From positions 48,479-112,478 of the forward strand of contig SUYP01000006.1 in NCBI GenBank assembly GCA_015060395.1: 64,000 nt of DNA, read 5' to 3'. Below the pieces are notes generated by a model, which was not told the DNA's origin, did not search any database, and saw nothing but the letters and a program-made list of their open reading frames with translations. Of this stretch, positions 7,509-15,992 are shown piece by piece (position 1 is the stretch's first letter; every line of letters starts with the position of its first letter). A program made the translations under genes and the position numbers. The stretch is from Bacteroidales bacterium (lineage in GTDB: Bacteria; Bacteroidota; Bacteroidia; Bacteroidales; UBA932).

Positions 7509-9368
7509 ATGATAGCAACACTGATAATACTATTGATTTCAGCCATCCTGTTCGTCAGCGGCAAGGTCCGCTCCGACCTGGTGGCTCTTTGCGCTCTTCT
7601 TGCGCTTCTTCTATGTCAGATCCTGACCCCAGCAGAGGCTCTGTCGGGCTTCTCCAATACGACTGTGATAATGATGATAGGCCTTTTCATAGTCGGAGGA
7701 GGTATATTCCAGACCGGTCTTGCAAAGATGATAGGAAGCAAGGTTATGACTCTCGCAGGAAACAGCGAACTCAGACTTTTCCTTCTCGTGATGATAGTTA
7801 CGTCGGCCATCGGAATGTTTGTCAGCAACACTGGAACCGTGGCTCTGATGCTTCCGATCGTGGTGAGTATGGCTGCGGCTGCCGGAACATCTTCGCGCCG
7901 TCTTCTGATGCCTCTGGCATTCGCCAGCAGTATGGGCGGTATGATGACCCTTATCGGTACGCCACCTAACCTTATCGTCAGCGATACCCTCGCATCTGCA
8001 GGATTCGAGCCTCTCGGCTTCTTCTCCTTCCTTCCTGTAGGTCTGGTGACCCTTGTTGTAGGTATCCTCTACCTGCTTCCGGCCACCAGGATGCTTACCA
8101 GAAAAGAAAAGACCAAGGATAAGAAAAAGGGAGGGAAGTCCCTTAAGGAACTCGTCAATGAATACGGAATCTCCGATAACCTGTTCCGTGTGCACATCAA
8201 GGATCACGGATCGAAGGCCATCGGGCAGACAGTAGTAGATCTGAATATTTATAGAGAGTACAGCATCAATGTGCTTGAACTCCGACGCAGTACCGGTCAG
8301 AACCGTTTCGTGCGTACTGTAAATCAGCAGCTTGCGTCTCCTGACCTCGTGCTTAAGCAGAATGACGTGCTTTATCTTTCAGGCGATCCGGAAATGATCA
8401 CGAAGTTTGCCGAGGACTATTCGCTCAGACTTCTTGACAAGCATACGGATGAGATCGACGGAAGTTCATCAAATGCATCTCTGGATTTCTTCGATATAGG
8501 TGTTGCAGAGATCCTTATAATGCCTTCATCATCAATGGTCAACCGTACCATAGTGGATGCCGGATTCCGCAGCAAGTTCAGCGTCAATGTGCTGGGTATC
8601 AGAAGAAAGAAAGATTATATACTCAACGACCTCGGAAGTGTGAAGATGCAGGACGGTGATGTGCTTCTGGTGCAGGGAGCCTGGAAGGATATAGCCAGAA
8701 TGAAGAATGAGTCCACCAACTGGGTGGTGCTCGGCGAGCCTCTTCAGGAAGCTGCCAAGGTTACCCTCGACCATAAGGCTCCGATAGCTGCCGCGATTAT
8801 GATAGCTATGATCGTGATGATGGTGGTGGAGAGCATTCCTGTCGCTCCTGTGACATCTGTGCTTCTGGCTGCCGTACTGATGGTGATTACCGGTTGTGTA
8901 CGTAATGTGGAGGCGGCCTACAAGACCATCAACTGGCAGACCATCGTGCTTTTCGCCGCTATGCTTCCTATGTCCATAGCCCTGGAAAAGACGGGTGTTT
9001 CTGAAATGATTTCAAATGGGATCGTGACCGGTCTTGGAGGCAGCGGACCACGTCTCCTTCTTGCCGGAATCTATGCTGCGACATCGGTTATGACCATCTT
9101 CATAAGCAATACGGTTACTGCCGTCCTGATGGCTCCTATTGCTCTTCAGTGTGCGATGCAGATAGGTGTGAGCCCGGTTCCGTTTATGTTTGCGGTGACA
9201 GTGGCGGCAAGTATGTGCTTCGCCTCTCCTTTCTCCACACCACCTAATGCCCTGGTGATGTCAGCAGGACAATACACATTTATGGATTATGTCAAGGTCG
9301 GTCTCCCTCTCCAGATCCTGATGGGAGTGGTGATGGTCTTCGTACTTCCGCTCTTCTTCCCGTTCTAG
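7509..9368 (+). CDS. SLC13/DASS family permease with two TrkA-C domains
   Basis: The roughly 619-residue inner-membrane protein has hydrophobic blocks at both ends and a soluble middle part. N-terminal transport motifs include GLFIVGGGIFQTGLA and SNTGTVALMLPIV. The middle (about residues 205-390) holds two RCK_C/TrkA-C-like domains, each ending in a DVLYLSGDPE- or DVLLVQGAWK-type segment. The C-terminal half repeats the transporter pattern (ISNTVTAVLMAPIAL, SPFSTPPNALVMSAGQY). Family members move dicarboxylates, citrate or sulfate; the substrate here is unknown. The track start at 7500 is a TTG inside the promoter box, so I start at the ATG at 7509. Confidence 0.92.
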   Translation: MIATLIILLISAILFVSGKVRSDLVALCALLALLLCQILTPAEALSGFSNTTVIMMIGLFIVGGGIFQTGLAKMIGSKVMTLAGNSELRLFLLVMIVTSAIGMFVSNTGTVALMLPIVVSMAAAAGTSSRRLLMPLAFASSMGGMMTLIGTPPNLIVSDTLASAGFEPLGFFSFLPVGLVTLVVGILYLLPATRMLTRKEKTKDKKKGGKSLKELVNEYGISDNLFRVHIKDHGSKAIGQTVVDLNIYREYSINVLELRRSTGQNRFVRTVNQQLASPDLVLKQNDVLYLSGDPEMITKFAEDYSLRLLDKHTDEIDGSSSNASLDFFDIGVAEILIMPSSSMVNRTIVDAGFRSKFSVNVLGIRRKKDYILNDLGSVKMQDGDVLLVQGAWKDIARMKNESTNWVVLGEPLQEAAKVTLDHKAPIAAAIMIAMIVMMVVESIPVAPVTSVLLAAVLMVITGCVRNVEAAYKTINWQTIVLFAAMLPMSIALEKTGVSEMISNGIVTGLGGSGPRLLLAGIYAATSVMTIFISNTVTAVLMAPIALQCAMQIGVSPVPFMFAVTVAASMCFASPFSTPPNALVMSAGQYTFMDYVKVGLPLQILMGVVMVFVLPLFFPF

Positions 9369-9379
9369 ATTGAAGGCTT

Positions 9380-10468
9380 TTAATCAGTGATATAGATGCT
9401 TGACGGCATATCTTCCTCGAAACACAGGACAGATGGCGTGAGGGTTAGATGGCCGTCATCTTCTATATGGAATACCTGGATGATCCTGTCGTCACGGCAG
9501 GCAACGAAAAGCAGGCTTCCGTCCGGACTGATGCAGAAGTTCCGGGGATGTCTGCCTGTCCTTGAATATCCGATCTTTTCAATCCTTCCGTCAGGAAGTG
9601 TCTTGAATATTGCAATCCCGTCATTATCAAGCCTGTGGGATGTGTACAGGTATTTCCCGGAAGGATGCAGATGTATGTCTGCGCTGCCTCCGGCATTTAC
9701 TTCATCGGCCTGGATATGTTGGATGAGGGTGAATTCAGGATTTTCATTGCCACCTGTCGAATAGACGAGGACATTTCCGGAAAGCTCTGAAATGCAGTAC
9801 AGAGTCTTTCCATCCAGGCTGAATTCCAAATGTCTCGGACCGCTTCCCGCAGGACATACAATATCACCTTTATGTATAAGGATGCCGTCTTCGAACCTCA
9901 GAAGACGGATTCGGTCAGCACCGAGGTCGGATGCCAGTATCCAGTCCGTATCTGGGATGAGCTTCAGTTGGTGGATATGAGAGGATTCCTGCCTGCCTTC
10001 TACAGGGCCCTCGCCTTGGAATTCAAGCCTCTGGATGCAGTCTCCCAATACCCCGTCGCATAGAGGGAAAACGGTAACGGAGCCTCCGCTGTAGTCGGCA
10101 GTGAGAATCCAGTCTTCATATCTCATTATGAAGCAGGGATCCGCACCGGTCTGCCTTTTGTCGGCTGTCATTGCAGTTTCATCCCCCAGACTGAACGAGT
10201 ATGCGCCTGAGTCATTGCCTGTCTCGCTGACCGCGTAGATGTTGTCTGCATCCTTTATCGCGTATGAAGCATTTTCCGCTTCGATCTTTTCCAGAAGTGA
10301 GAACTCCAGACTTCCTGTATCGAACCCGTATCTGTAGATGTGGCTTCCGTATGTACCGGTCGTGATTTGCATAACTGTCTCGTTCTTAAGAAGATATAGC
10401 ATAATGACGCTGCTGAGGATCACAGCTGCGGCTCCGCAAAGGAGTGTTATGTTGCCTGATCTTTTCAT
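9380..10468 (-). CDS. Beta-propeller lactonase family protein (6-phosphogluconolactonase-like), membrane-anchored
   Basis: The 362-residue protein has an N-terminal membrane segment (about residues 7-26) followed by a seven-bladed propeller of the PF10282 type. The start is TGTYGSHIYRYGFD. Repeated blade ends include GPRHLEFSLDGKTLYCISE, SADIHLHPSGKYLYTSHR and HPRNFCISPDGSLLFVACRD. Cytosolic relatives hydrolyse 6-phosphogluconolactone. The membrane anchor suggests an envelope or periplasmic role, so the substrate is uncertain. It begins 13 bp after the GH128-like gene and is probably co-transcribed with it. Confidence 0.88.
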   Translation of the reverse strand: MKRSGNITLLCGAAAVILSSVIMLYLLKNETVMQITTGTYGSHIYRYGFDTGSLEFSLLEKIEAENASYAIKDADNIYAVSETGNDSGAYSFSLGDETAMTADKRQTGADPCFIMRYEDWILTADYSGGSVTVFPLCDGVLGDCIQRLEFQGEGPVEGRQESSHIHQLKLIPDTDWILASDLGADRIRLLRFEDGILIHKGDIVCPAGSGPRHLEFSLDGKTLYCISELSGNVLVYSTGGNENPEFTLIQHIQADEVNAGGSADIHLHPSGKYLYTSHRLDNDGIAIFKTLPDGRIEKIGYSRTGRHPRNFCISPDGSLLFVACRDDRIIQVFHIEDDGHLTLTPSVLCFEEDMPSSIYITD

Positions 10469-10481
10469 TTATGTAACTTTC

Positions 10482-11768
10482 TTATTCTGTTATTCTGATC
10501 CAGTTTATCTTGGCCTGTGTGTCTTCCGTTCCGGAAATCTTGAGGGTGTGACGGCCCTTCGGCATTGTCAGGGTCACTTTATGGTTTCTCCAGGAGATAT
10601 ATGTATTCGGCAGCTGTGATACTCCGATTTCCTTGCCGTCAAGGCGGAATTCCAGATGACTGGAGGCATCGGAATTATACCGTATCTCGATTGTATAGTC
10701 TCCGTCTTCCGGAAGTTCTGTCTGATATTCCACGGCATTGCTCCTGCCGAGTCCGGATATCTGCAGCAGACCTGTGATATCGGTAGTAGGGGCAATGCTG
10801 ATGCTTCCGCTGTATCCTGTGTAATGCTCGGCAGGAATCACCTGTCCCGGCTTGTACCATAGCGTCTTGTCGAGGGTGGACATATTGACATATATCTTTC
10901 CCAGCTGGGTGAGCCCCTTTTCAGGTGCTTCCAGAAGGTTGTTATGGCAAGGCGATCCGTCACTTCTCGGGATGAACCAGGCATATCGGAATACATCTTT
11001 GTCAGACTCAAGTATATGCACAGCCTCCGTCATATATTTCATCTGATCCTTTTCCGACACATTGCCTTCCCAGCTGCAGAACTCTGTGAGCCATATAGGT
11101 TTGCCATACCTCTTGAACTCACCTATGAACCATTGCATAGCGGACGGATGGCTCATATAGCAGTGAACGGCTATGCCGTCAACATCGTCGATGCTCACGC
11201 CCGGCTGTGCGAAGAATTCATCAAGCCATTTCCAGGGTTCGCTGTATCCGGAAAGCGTTCCGTAGTTCATTGCTGGAGCTATGATCTTCATATTGAGCTC
11301 TTTCGCTGCCTTCACAAGCCTCGGCCAGTCTTTTGCGGCCGCGCTAGGGGTCATATTGGCCTGATCCTTCAGGTTGGGCTCGTTATAGGCAAGGATGTAC
11401 CTGCATTCGGGATGGGAGGCCTTGAGCTTGCGTATGGCATCCTCATCCCAGGCTGCATTCCAGGCCATAGGGCAGAAATCCATTTCGTAACGCGAGAACA
11501 GACTGAATGCCTGCTCTGTCGTGCCAGGTCCCCAATTATATGACCAGCTGCAGCCTGTACCCAGAAGCGGAATATCATTGGATGGGAAATCTCCGAGATT
11601 GAAGCTTACCCCTCTTTTCGCGCTCCTTTTCTGCAACGTCACATATTCCACCTTGTCTTCAGGCTCCCATACATATCCAGGATCTTCTTCCGGCTTGTTG
11701 CAGGAGCAGATAATCGTCAGAATTGTGGCAGACAGCAAGGCCCATTTAATATTGTCTTGTTTTTTCAC
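10482..11768 (-). CDS. GH128-like glycoside hydrolase lipoprotein with C-terminal CBM6-like domain
   Basis: The 428-residue protein has a lipoprotein signal ending near LTIICSC, so it is probably anchored in the outer membrane. Residues about 50-290 form the glycosyl hydrolase catalytic core of PF11790/GH128, a family with beta-1,3-glucanases. The acid/base glutamate is likely in LAYNEPNLK and the nucleophile in PIWLTEFCSW. The C-terminal 130 residues (IPAEHYTGYSGSISI to KINWIRITE) resemble a CBM6 carbohydrate-binding domain. The start is a GTG at 11768, with no in-frame ATG before the signal peptide. Its partner is the downstream lactonase. The glucan substrate is inference. Confidence 0.85.
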   Translation of the reverse strand: MKKQDNIKWALLSATILTIICSCNKPEEDPGYVWEPEDKVEYVTLQKRSAKRGVSFNLGDFPSNDIPLLGTGCSWSYNWGPGTTEQAFSLFSRYEMDFCPMAWNAAWDEDAIRKLKASHPECRYILAYNEPNLKDQANMTPSAAAKDWPRLVKAAKELNMKIIAPAMNYGTLSGYSEPWKWLDEFFAQPGVSIDDVDGIAVHCYMSHPSAMQWFIGEFKRYGKPIWLTEFCSWEGNVSEKDQMKYMTEAVHILESDKDVFRYAWFIPRSDGSPCHNNLLEAPEKGLTQLGKIYVNMSTLDKTLWYKPGQVIPAEHYTGYSGSISIAPTTDITGLLQISGLGRSNAVEYQTELPEDGDYTIEIRYNSDASSHLEFRLDGKEIGVSQLPNTYISWRNHKVTLTMPKGRHTLKISGTEDTQAKINWIRITE

Positions 11769-11791
11769 AGTCGCAAAGGTTTTGTTTCCTG

Positions 11792-11799
11792 CAAATTTA
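11792..11799 (-). promoter_or_regulatory. Putative GH128 operon -7 box (TAAATTTG)
   Basis: On the minus strand TAAATTTG matches the -7 consensus about 24 bp upstream of the GTG start. Confidence 0.45.
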
Positions 11800-11859
11800 A
11801 GAAACTTTCATAATGATTTATCAAACTTCCGCTTTGTCGCAAAATCAGAGGTTTTTATT

Positions 11860-11867
11860 TACCTTTG
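11860..11867 (+). promoter_or_regulatory. Putative AlaX/ADH operon -7 box (TACCTTTG)
   Basis: TACCTTTG matches TAnnTTTG, with a TTTG at 11833-11836 (spacing 23, slightly long). The track start at 11865 lies inside this box and is rejected. Confidence 0.5.
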
Positions 11868-11882
11868 TTGAGGAAGAAAAAG

Positions 11883-12353
11883 ATGATTATGGAAACACCC
11901 GTATTGAATCAGCATAATAAGCTGGAGCACGAGCAGTCTCACAGCTGCGAACATATTCTGAATGCCACGATGGTCAGGATATTCGGATGTCCGAGGTCGA
12001 GGAATGCGCATATCGAAAGGAAAAAGTCGAAATGTGACTATATACTTGATTCTGAGCCTTCTGAGGATATGGTGTCTCAGATTGAGAATGCAGTCAATGA
12101 AGTGATAGACCGCGGACTTGACGTGACAGTCGAGTATGTCGGAAGGGAGCAGGCGGCTGCAATGGTGGATCTGAGCAAGCTGCCAGAGGATGCGTCCGAG
12201 ACGCTTAGGATCGTCAGGATAGGGGATTATGATATATGTGCCTGCATCGGGGCACACGTGGCAAACACTTCAGAGATAGGAACATTCAGAATCATCAGCC
12301 ATTCTTTCGCAGATGGGGTGTGGCGTGTAAGATGGAAAGTAACAGGAAAATAA
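11883..12353 (+). CDS. Free-standing alanyl-tRNA editing (AlaX / tRNA_SAD-like) protein
   Basis: The protein of about 156 residues keeps the four metal ligands of the AlaRS/ThrRS editing domain: HxxxH in SHSCEHIL and CxxxH in CIGAHVANTSEIG, followed by the family-like GTFRI. Known relatives deacylate Ser-tRNA-Ala (or Gly-tRNA-Ala). The assignment rests on these motifs and on length. The protein is short and diverged, so substrate specificity is open. An AGGAAG ribosome site precedes ATG codons at 11883 and 11889. The zinc alcohol dehydrogenase follows after 2 bp, so both are likely in one operon. Confidence 0.72.
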   Translation: MIMETPVLNQHNKLEHEQSHSCEHILNATMVRIFGCPRSRNAHIERKKSKCDYILDSEPSEDMVSQIENAVNEVIDRGLDVTVEYVGREQAAAMVDLSKLPEDASETLRIVRIGDYDICACIGAHVANTSEIGTFRIISHSFADGVWRVRWKVTGK

Positions 12354-12355
12354 AG

Positions 12356-13390
12356 ATGAAAGCTTATACATATATCCGTAAAGGACATTTTGCGTTGACG
12401 GACAAGCCGCGTCCGCAGATTCAGGATCCCCGTGACGCTGTGGTAAAGCTGACTCTCGGAAGCATCTGCTCCAGCGATCTGCATATCAGGCACGGAAGTG
12501 TGCCTCGGGCAGTACCCGGAATCACTGTGGGACACGAAATGGTCGGAATCGTCGAAGATACAGGCGAAGCAGTAAGGAATTTCAAGCCGGGAGACAGGGT
12601 GACGGTCAATGTAGAGACCTTCTGCGGGGAATGTTTTTTCTGTCGTAACGGGTATGTGAATAATTGCACTGATCCGAACGGAGGCTGGGCCTTGGGATGC
12701 CGGATTAACGGCGGTCAGGCCGAATATGTCCGCGTACCCTACGCCGATCAGGGACTCGACAGGATACCGGACAATGTAACGGATGAGCAGGCTCTGCTGG
12801 TGGGAGATGTCCTTGCTACCGGGTTCTGGGCTGCCCGCATTTCGGAGATATCTCGGGATGACACCGTGCTGATAATCGGCGCAGGCCCTACAGGAATATG
12901 TACTCTGCTCTGCGTTATGCTCAAACAGCCTGCGCGTATCATAGTGTGTGAGCAATCTGCTGAAAGACAGGATTTTGTGCGCGATCATTATCCATCCGTC
13001 GAGGTCGTTTCCCCGTCGGAATGCCTTGATTATATAGCATCCACGTGCGAAAGGGGAGGAGCCGATGTGGTGATAGAGGTGGCAGGCGCGGATGATACCT
13101 TCGAACTTGCCTGGAGGGCTGCCCGCCCGAATGCCATTGTCACAGTGGTGGCATTATACGACAAGCCTCAGACTCTGCCTCTTCCTCAGATGTATGGAAA
13201 GAATCTCACTTTCAAGACCGGTGGAGTGGATGGCTGTGACTGTGCTGAAATCCTCTCGCTGATCGAACGCGGCCTGATCGATACCACTCCTCTGATCACG
13301 CATAGGGTGTCCTTGGAAAATATAGATGAAGGCTACCGGATATTCGAAAACCGTGAGGATGGAGTAATAAAAGTGGCCGTCACCTTCTAG
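12356..13390 (+). CDS. Zinc-dependent medium-chain alcohol dehydrogenase
   Basis: The 344-residue protein belongs to the zinc MDR family. Catalytic zinc ligands are in GSICSSDLHIRHG and the GHEMVGIVED segment. The four structural-zinc cysteines are in CGECFFCRNGYVNNC. The NAD(P)-binding motif is IIGAGPTGICTL near residue 180. The track start at 12236 overlaps the previous gene; the ATG at 12356 gives the normal family N-terminus MKAYTYIRKGHF. The alcohol or polyol substrate is unknown. It lies 2 bp after the AlaX-like gene and is followed by a strong hairpin. Confidence 0.9.
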   Translation: MKAYTYIRKGHFALTDKPRPQIQDPRDAVVKLTLGSICSSDLHIRHGSVPRAVPGITVGHEMVGIVEDTGEAVRNFKPGDRVTVNVETFCGECFFCRNGYVNNCTDPNGGWALGCRINGGQAEYVRVPYADQGLDRIPDNVTDEQALLVGDVLATGFWAARISEISRDDTVLIIGAGPTGICTLLCVMLKQPARIIVCEQSAERQDFVRDHYPSVEVVSPSECLDYIASTCERGGADVVIEVAGADDTFELAWRAARPNAIVTVVALYDKPQTLPLPQMYGKNLTFKTGGVDGCDCAEILSLIERGLIDTTPLITHRVSLENIDEGYRIFENREDGVIKVAVTF

Positions 13391-13404
13391 GATGATTGAC
13401 CGGA

Positions 13405-13447
13405 ACCGACAAGCCGCGTGTCCATTCAGGGCACGCGGCTTGTCGGT
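13405..13447. terminator. 16-bp perfect hairpin between convergent ADH and aquaporin genes
   Basis: ACCGACAAGCCGCGTG pairs perfectly with CACGCGGCTTGTCGGT across an 11-nt loop. There is no long U-tract, but position and symmetry suggest a bidirectional terminator. Confidence 0.65.
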
Positions 13448-13460
13448 ATGCCTGCCGATA

Positions 13461-14168
13461 TTATTTGTCGGCCTTCTTGCAGCACTTGCAGTCGCTGCCT
13501 AGGCAGTTCCATACGACTGCGCTGAGGGCGGCACCGAGGAAAGGAGCCACGATGAAGAGCCAGAGCTGCTGGAGAGCCTGTCCGCCTGCGAAGATAGCAG
13601 GTCCGATGCTTCGTGCCGGGTTCACAGATGTTCCTGTGATAGGAATGCATACGATGTGTACGAGCACGAGGGTGAGACCGATTGCAAGGCCTGCGAAATT
13701 GCCTGCGCCCTTCTTCTCGTCTGTAGCGCCGAGCACTACGAGCACGAATACGAATGTGAAGACAACCTCAGCGATGAGGGCCTGCCACATTTCACCTGCG
13801 TCGAAAGTGTTTGCTCCTGTTGCTGTACAGCCTGCATCATTTGCACCTGTAGATGTGAGGGCGAAGAGGATAGCGGAACCGATGATGGCACCGATTACCT
13901 GGAATACCATATACATTCCGGCATCCTTGCCGCTCATACGGCCGGACATCCACACTCCGAGAGTGATCGCAGGGTTGATATGGCAACCTGAAATACCGCC
14001 GATGCAGTAAGCCATTGCCACTACTGAAAGACCGAATGCAAGAGCAACACCGAGTGTTCCGACGCCTGCACCGCAAGCTGCGGCTGCTCCGCCAGCCATC
14101 ACTGCGCTGCCGCATCCCATAAGTACGAGAACCATAGTTCCCACCATTTCTGCAAGATACTTTTTCAT
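13461..14168 (-). CDS. aqpZ: Aquaporin (MIP family, AqpZ-like)
   Basis: The 235-residue channel has six hydrophobic segments and both NPA boxes: SGCHINPAITLG in the first half and GTSVNPARSIGPA in the second. The Arg of the selectivity filter follows the second NPA, as in water-selective aquaporins. A hydrophilic insert of about 25 residues (TSTGANDAGCTATGANTFDAG) sits in the third loop. The C-terminus ends in a short Cys/Lys-rich tail (CKCCKKADK). It stands alone, convergent with the ADH gene. Confidence 0.92.
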   Translation of the reverse strand: MKKYLAEMVGTMVLVLMGCGSAVMAGGAAAACGAGVGTLGVALAFGLSVVAMAYCIGGISGCHINPAITLGVWMSGRMSGKDAGMYMVFQVIGAIIGSAILFALTSTGANDAGCTATGANTFDAGEMWQALIAEVVFTFVFVLVVLGATDEKKGAGNFAGLAIGLTLVLVHIVCIPITGTSVNPARSIGPAIFAGGQALQQLWLFIVAPFLGAALSAVVWNCLGSDCKCCKKADK

Positions 14169-14231
14169 ATTCTTATAGTTTAGAAGTTAAAGATGTACAT
14201 TTATCGCCGATAAAGATAATGAAAAAATCGT

Positions 14232-14618
14232 TTAGATCATCTTTTTAAGTCTGTCAACCAGTCCTTTATCTGCCGGAAGCCATCTCACCGAATGCAATGT
14301 ATCGCGGGTGAGCCACGCAGAATCCTCGTGTTCATTCAGATGTATAGACTCGGATACAAGGGAGCATACGAAGCAATGCATCGTCAGATGGAAATCGGGA
14401 TAGTCCCACTCGATGGTTTCTATCAGCTCTCCGACCTGGATTTCGGCTTCCAGTTCCTCCCGTATTTCACGGACCAGCGCCTCCTGAGGGCATTCCCCGG
14501 CCTCGATCTTGCCTCCCGGGAACTCCCACCAGCCCTGCCACTGGCCATATCCGCGCTGGGTAGCGAACACCTTTCCGTCCCTGATTATTATTGCCGCTAC
14601 GACTCTGACTGTTTTCAT
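14232..14618 (-). CDS. mutT: Nudix hydrolase, MutT-like (8-oxo-dGTP diphosphatase candidate)
   Basis: The 128-residue protein has a complete Nudix box, GGKIEAGECPQEALVREI followed by REELEAEI. The N-terminal VVAAIIIRDGKVFATQR and the GWWEFPGG are typical of MutT. The predicted reaction is hydrolysis of oxidised dGTP. Paralogous Nudix enzymes can differ in substrate, so the symbol is tentative. It precedes the tRNA-Leu gene on the same strand in map order but is separated from it by a terminator. Confidence 0.87.
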   Translation of the reverse strand: MKTVRVVAAIIIRDGKVFATQRGYGQWQGWWEFPGGKIEAGECPQEALVREIREELEAEIQVGELIETIEWDYPDFHLTMHCFVCSLVSESIHLNEHEDSAWLTRDTLHSVRWLPADKGLVDRLKKMI

Positions 14619-14686
14619 ATCTTGCTCTTATGAATAACTTTTACAAAAGTGGTGAAATTTATTGTAAACCGCGAATGATTCTATGC

Positions 14687-14719
14687 AAAAATCCCTCTTG
14701 GAAGAAAATCCAAGAGGGA
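14687..14719 (-). terminator. Rho-independent terminator of tRNA-Leu
   Basis: On the minus strand TCCCTCTTGGA pairs perfectly with TCCAAGAGGGA (11 bp, 6-nt loop), followed by TTTTT. It lies 6 bp downstream of the tRNA 3' end. Confidence 0.9.
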
Positions 14720-14725
14720 TTGATG

Positions 14726-14811
14726 TGCCTCGGACGGGAATCGAACCCGTACGGCCATTGCTGGCCACGGGATTTTAAGTCCCGCGTGTCTACCTATTCC
14801 ACCACCAAGGC
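14726..14811 (-). tRNA. tRNA-Leu (anticodon UAA)
   Basis: The 86-nt minus-strand gene folds as a class II tRNA. The acceptor arms are GCCTTGG and CCGAGGC with discriminator A. The anticodon arm CGGGA-CTTAAAA-TCCCG gives anticodon TAA. The long variable arm is TGGCCAGCAATGGCC-like, and the T arm is ACGGGTTCGATTCCCGT. The CCA end is not encoded. A well-matched promoter and a terminator flank it. Confidence 0.96.
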
Positions 14812-14821
14812 AATCCGGATG

Positions 14822-14852
14822 CAAATATAGTCTAATTTTCGGGAATTGCAAA
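14822..14852 (-). promoter_or_regulatory. tRNA-Leu promoter (TTTG-N19-TATATTTG)
   Basis: The minus strand carries a -33 TTTG (14849-14852) and a -7 TATATTTG (14822-14829) with a 19-bp spacer, an excellent Bacteroidota sigma-ABfr promoter 10 bp upstream of the tRNA. Confidence 0.8.
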
Positions 14853-14855
14853 GCG

Positions 14856-15941
14856 TTACCAGAACCAGGCCGAGCTCCATCCGGCTATGACTGTATTGGT
14901 CCAGGGACGGGTGCTGCTGAAGCAGAGGGACTCGAAATCAGCAAACACCTTGACTTTGAAGTTGCTGTCAGTGATGAGGCTCAGACCGATGCCGGCCGCA
15001 AGATCGACACCGGATTCCTTCTGGAGCCAGGCGCAGCCTGCCATAAGATGTGTCTGGAATTCAAGTATTCTGGCAAAATTGAAGTTCCAGAATCCTCCGG
15101 CCAGGGTGCTGTACATAGGTGCTGCGGATCCGGAGGCGTATGTCATAGAACTTGCCGAGATTCTTCCTGTGAGCCCGATGCCCGGTTTGATAGGGATGTC
15201 GGTGGACAGGCCGATGATGCCTCCTCTTACCGGCAGGGTCTCCATCTGTTTCAGGCCTTCCGCACCTATTATGAAGCGTTGCCCGAAGAAGAGTTCTGCG
15301 ACGTAATGCTTTGCAGATGAATCATATATGAGTGATGGGTCGGAAAAGGACGGATCCAGACCCCTGTCCTTGAATATCCTGTCGGTCAAGAAATATCCGA
15401 GATGTACGGATCCGATGCCGATGGCGGCTCCGGCCATAATATCGGTCATCCAGTGCTTCTTGTTCATTATTCTCGAGACTCCGGTGATTGCGGCAGCAGT
15501 ATATCCTCCGATGCTGAACCACGGACTTCTCCACCCGTATTCCTTATGCAGCATTGTCGCTGTCATAAAAGCGGTGGCGGTATGTCCGGAAGGGAAGGAG
15601 TTGTTGCGGCTTCCGTCAGGCCGGGGCCTCTGCACTGAATATTTCAGCCCATTGACCGCACCTGTCATAATGACTGCAGAGAATGCATCCGACACCAGCA
15701 TTCTGCCCCAGGAACTGCGGCTGTCATATCCACCTGCCTTCAGTCCTATAGTCAACGCCGCAGGAGCATATTGCAGATAATCATCGTATTTATAGTGAAA
15801 ACCCGGGATGCAGCATTCGCGTATTGAATATATGTCTGTGTCGAACGTAAATGATTCCAGCGCATATTGAGCCGAGAGACGCTGGGAACCTGCAGAAAGC
15901 AGTATGAGTCCGATGAGTATATGTAGAACAGACTTTTTCAT
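14856..15941 (-). CDS. PAP2 family phosphatase with signal peptide and extra C-terminal domain
   Basis: The 361-residue protein has an N-terminal signal peptide. Its central type 2 phosphatidic acid phosphatase domain carries all three signature blocks: KYSVQRPRPDG, SFPSGHTATAF, and SRIMNKKHWMTDIMAG. Relatives dephosphorylate lipid phosphates such as undecaprenyl diphosphate or lipid A. The roughly 140 C-terminal residues (AELFFGQRFIIGAEG onward) are rich in alternating hydrophobic strands and end in W-F, suggesting an added beta-structured or outer-membrane part. The substrate is not determined. Confidence 0.88.
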   Translation of the reverse strand: MKKSVLHILIGLILLSAGSQRLSAQYALESFTFDTDIYSIRECCIPGFHYKYDDYLQYAPAALTIGLKAGGYDSRSSWGRMLVSDAFSAVIMTGAVNGLKYSVQRPRPDGSRNNSFPSGHTATAFMTATMLHKEYGWRSPWFSIGGYTAAAITGVSRIMNKKHWMTDIMAGAAIGIGSVHLGYFLTDRIFKDRGLDPSFSDPSLIYDSSAKHYVAELFFGQRFIIGAEGLKQMETLPVRGGIIGLSTDIPIKPGIGLTGRISASSMTYASGSAAPMYSTLAGGFWNFNFARILEFQTHLMAGCAWLQKESGVDLAAGIGLSLITDSNFKVKVFADFESLCFSSTRPWTNTVIAGWSSAWFW

Positions 15942-15943
15942 AG

Positions 15944-15973
15944 TTGACTGAATGCAAAAATACGCTAAATTTG
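15944..15973 (+). promoter_or_regulatory. Promoter TTG-N19-TAAATTTG for the small basic protein gene
   Basis: A TTG at 15944-15946 and TAAATTTG at 15966-15973 are spaced by 19 bp, matching the Bacteroidota promoter pattern. The ATG at 15993 follows 19 bp later. Confidence 0.6.
15955..15962 (-). promoter_or_regulatory. Putative PAP2 gene -7 box (TATTTTTG)
   Basis: TATTTTTG on the minus strand is 13 bp upstream of the PAP2 start and back to back with a promoter for the opposite gene. Confidence 0.5.
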
Positions 15974-15992
15974 CAATAAATCAGCATTGCGG

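Noticed and set aside
12227-12988. 253-residue minus-strand ORF
   Set aside because: It overlaps the end of the AlaX-like gene and the ADH gene on the opposite strand and shows only low-complexity shadow sequence.
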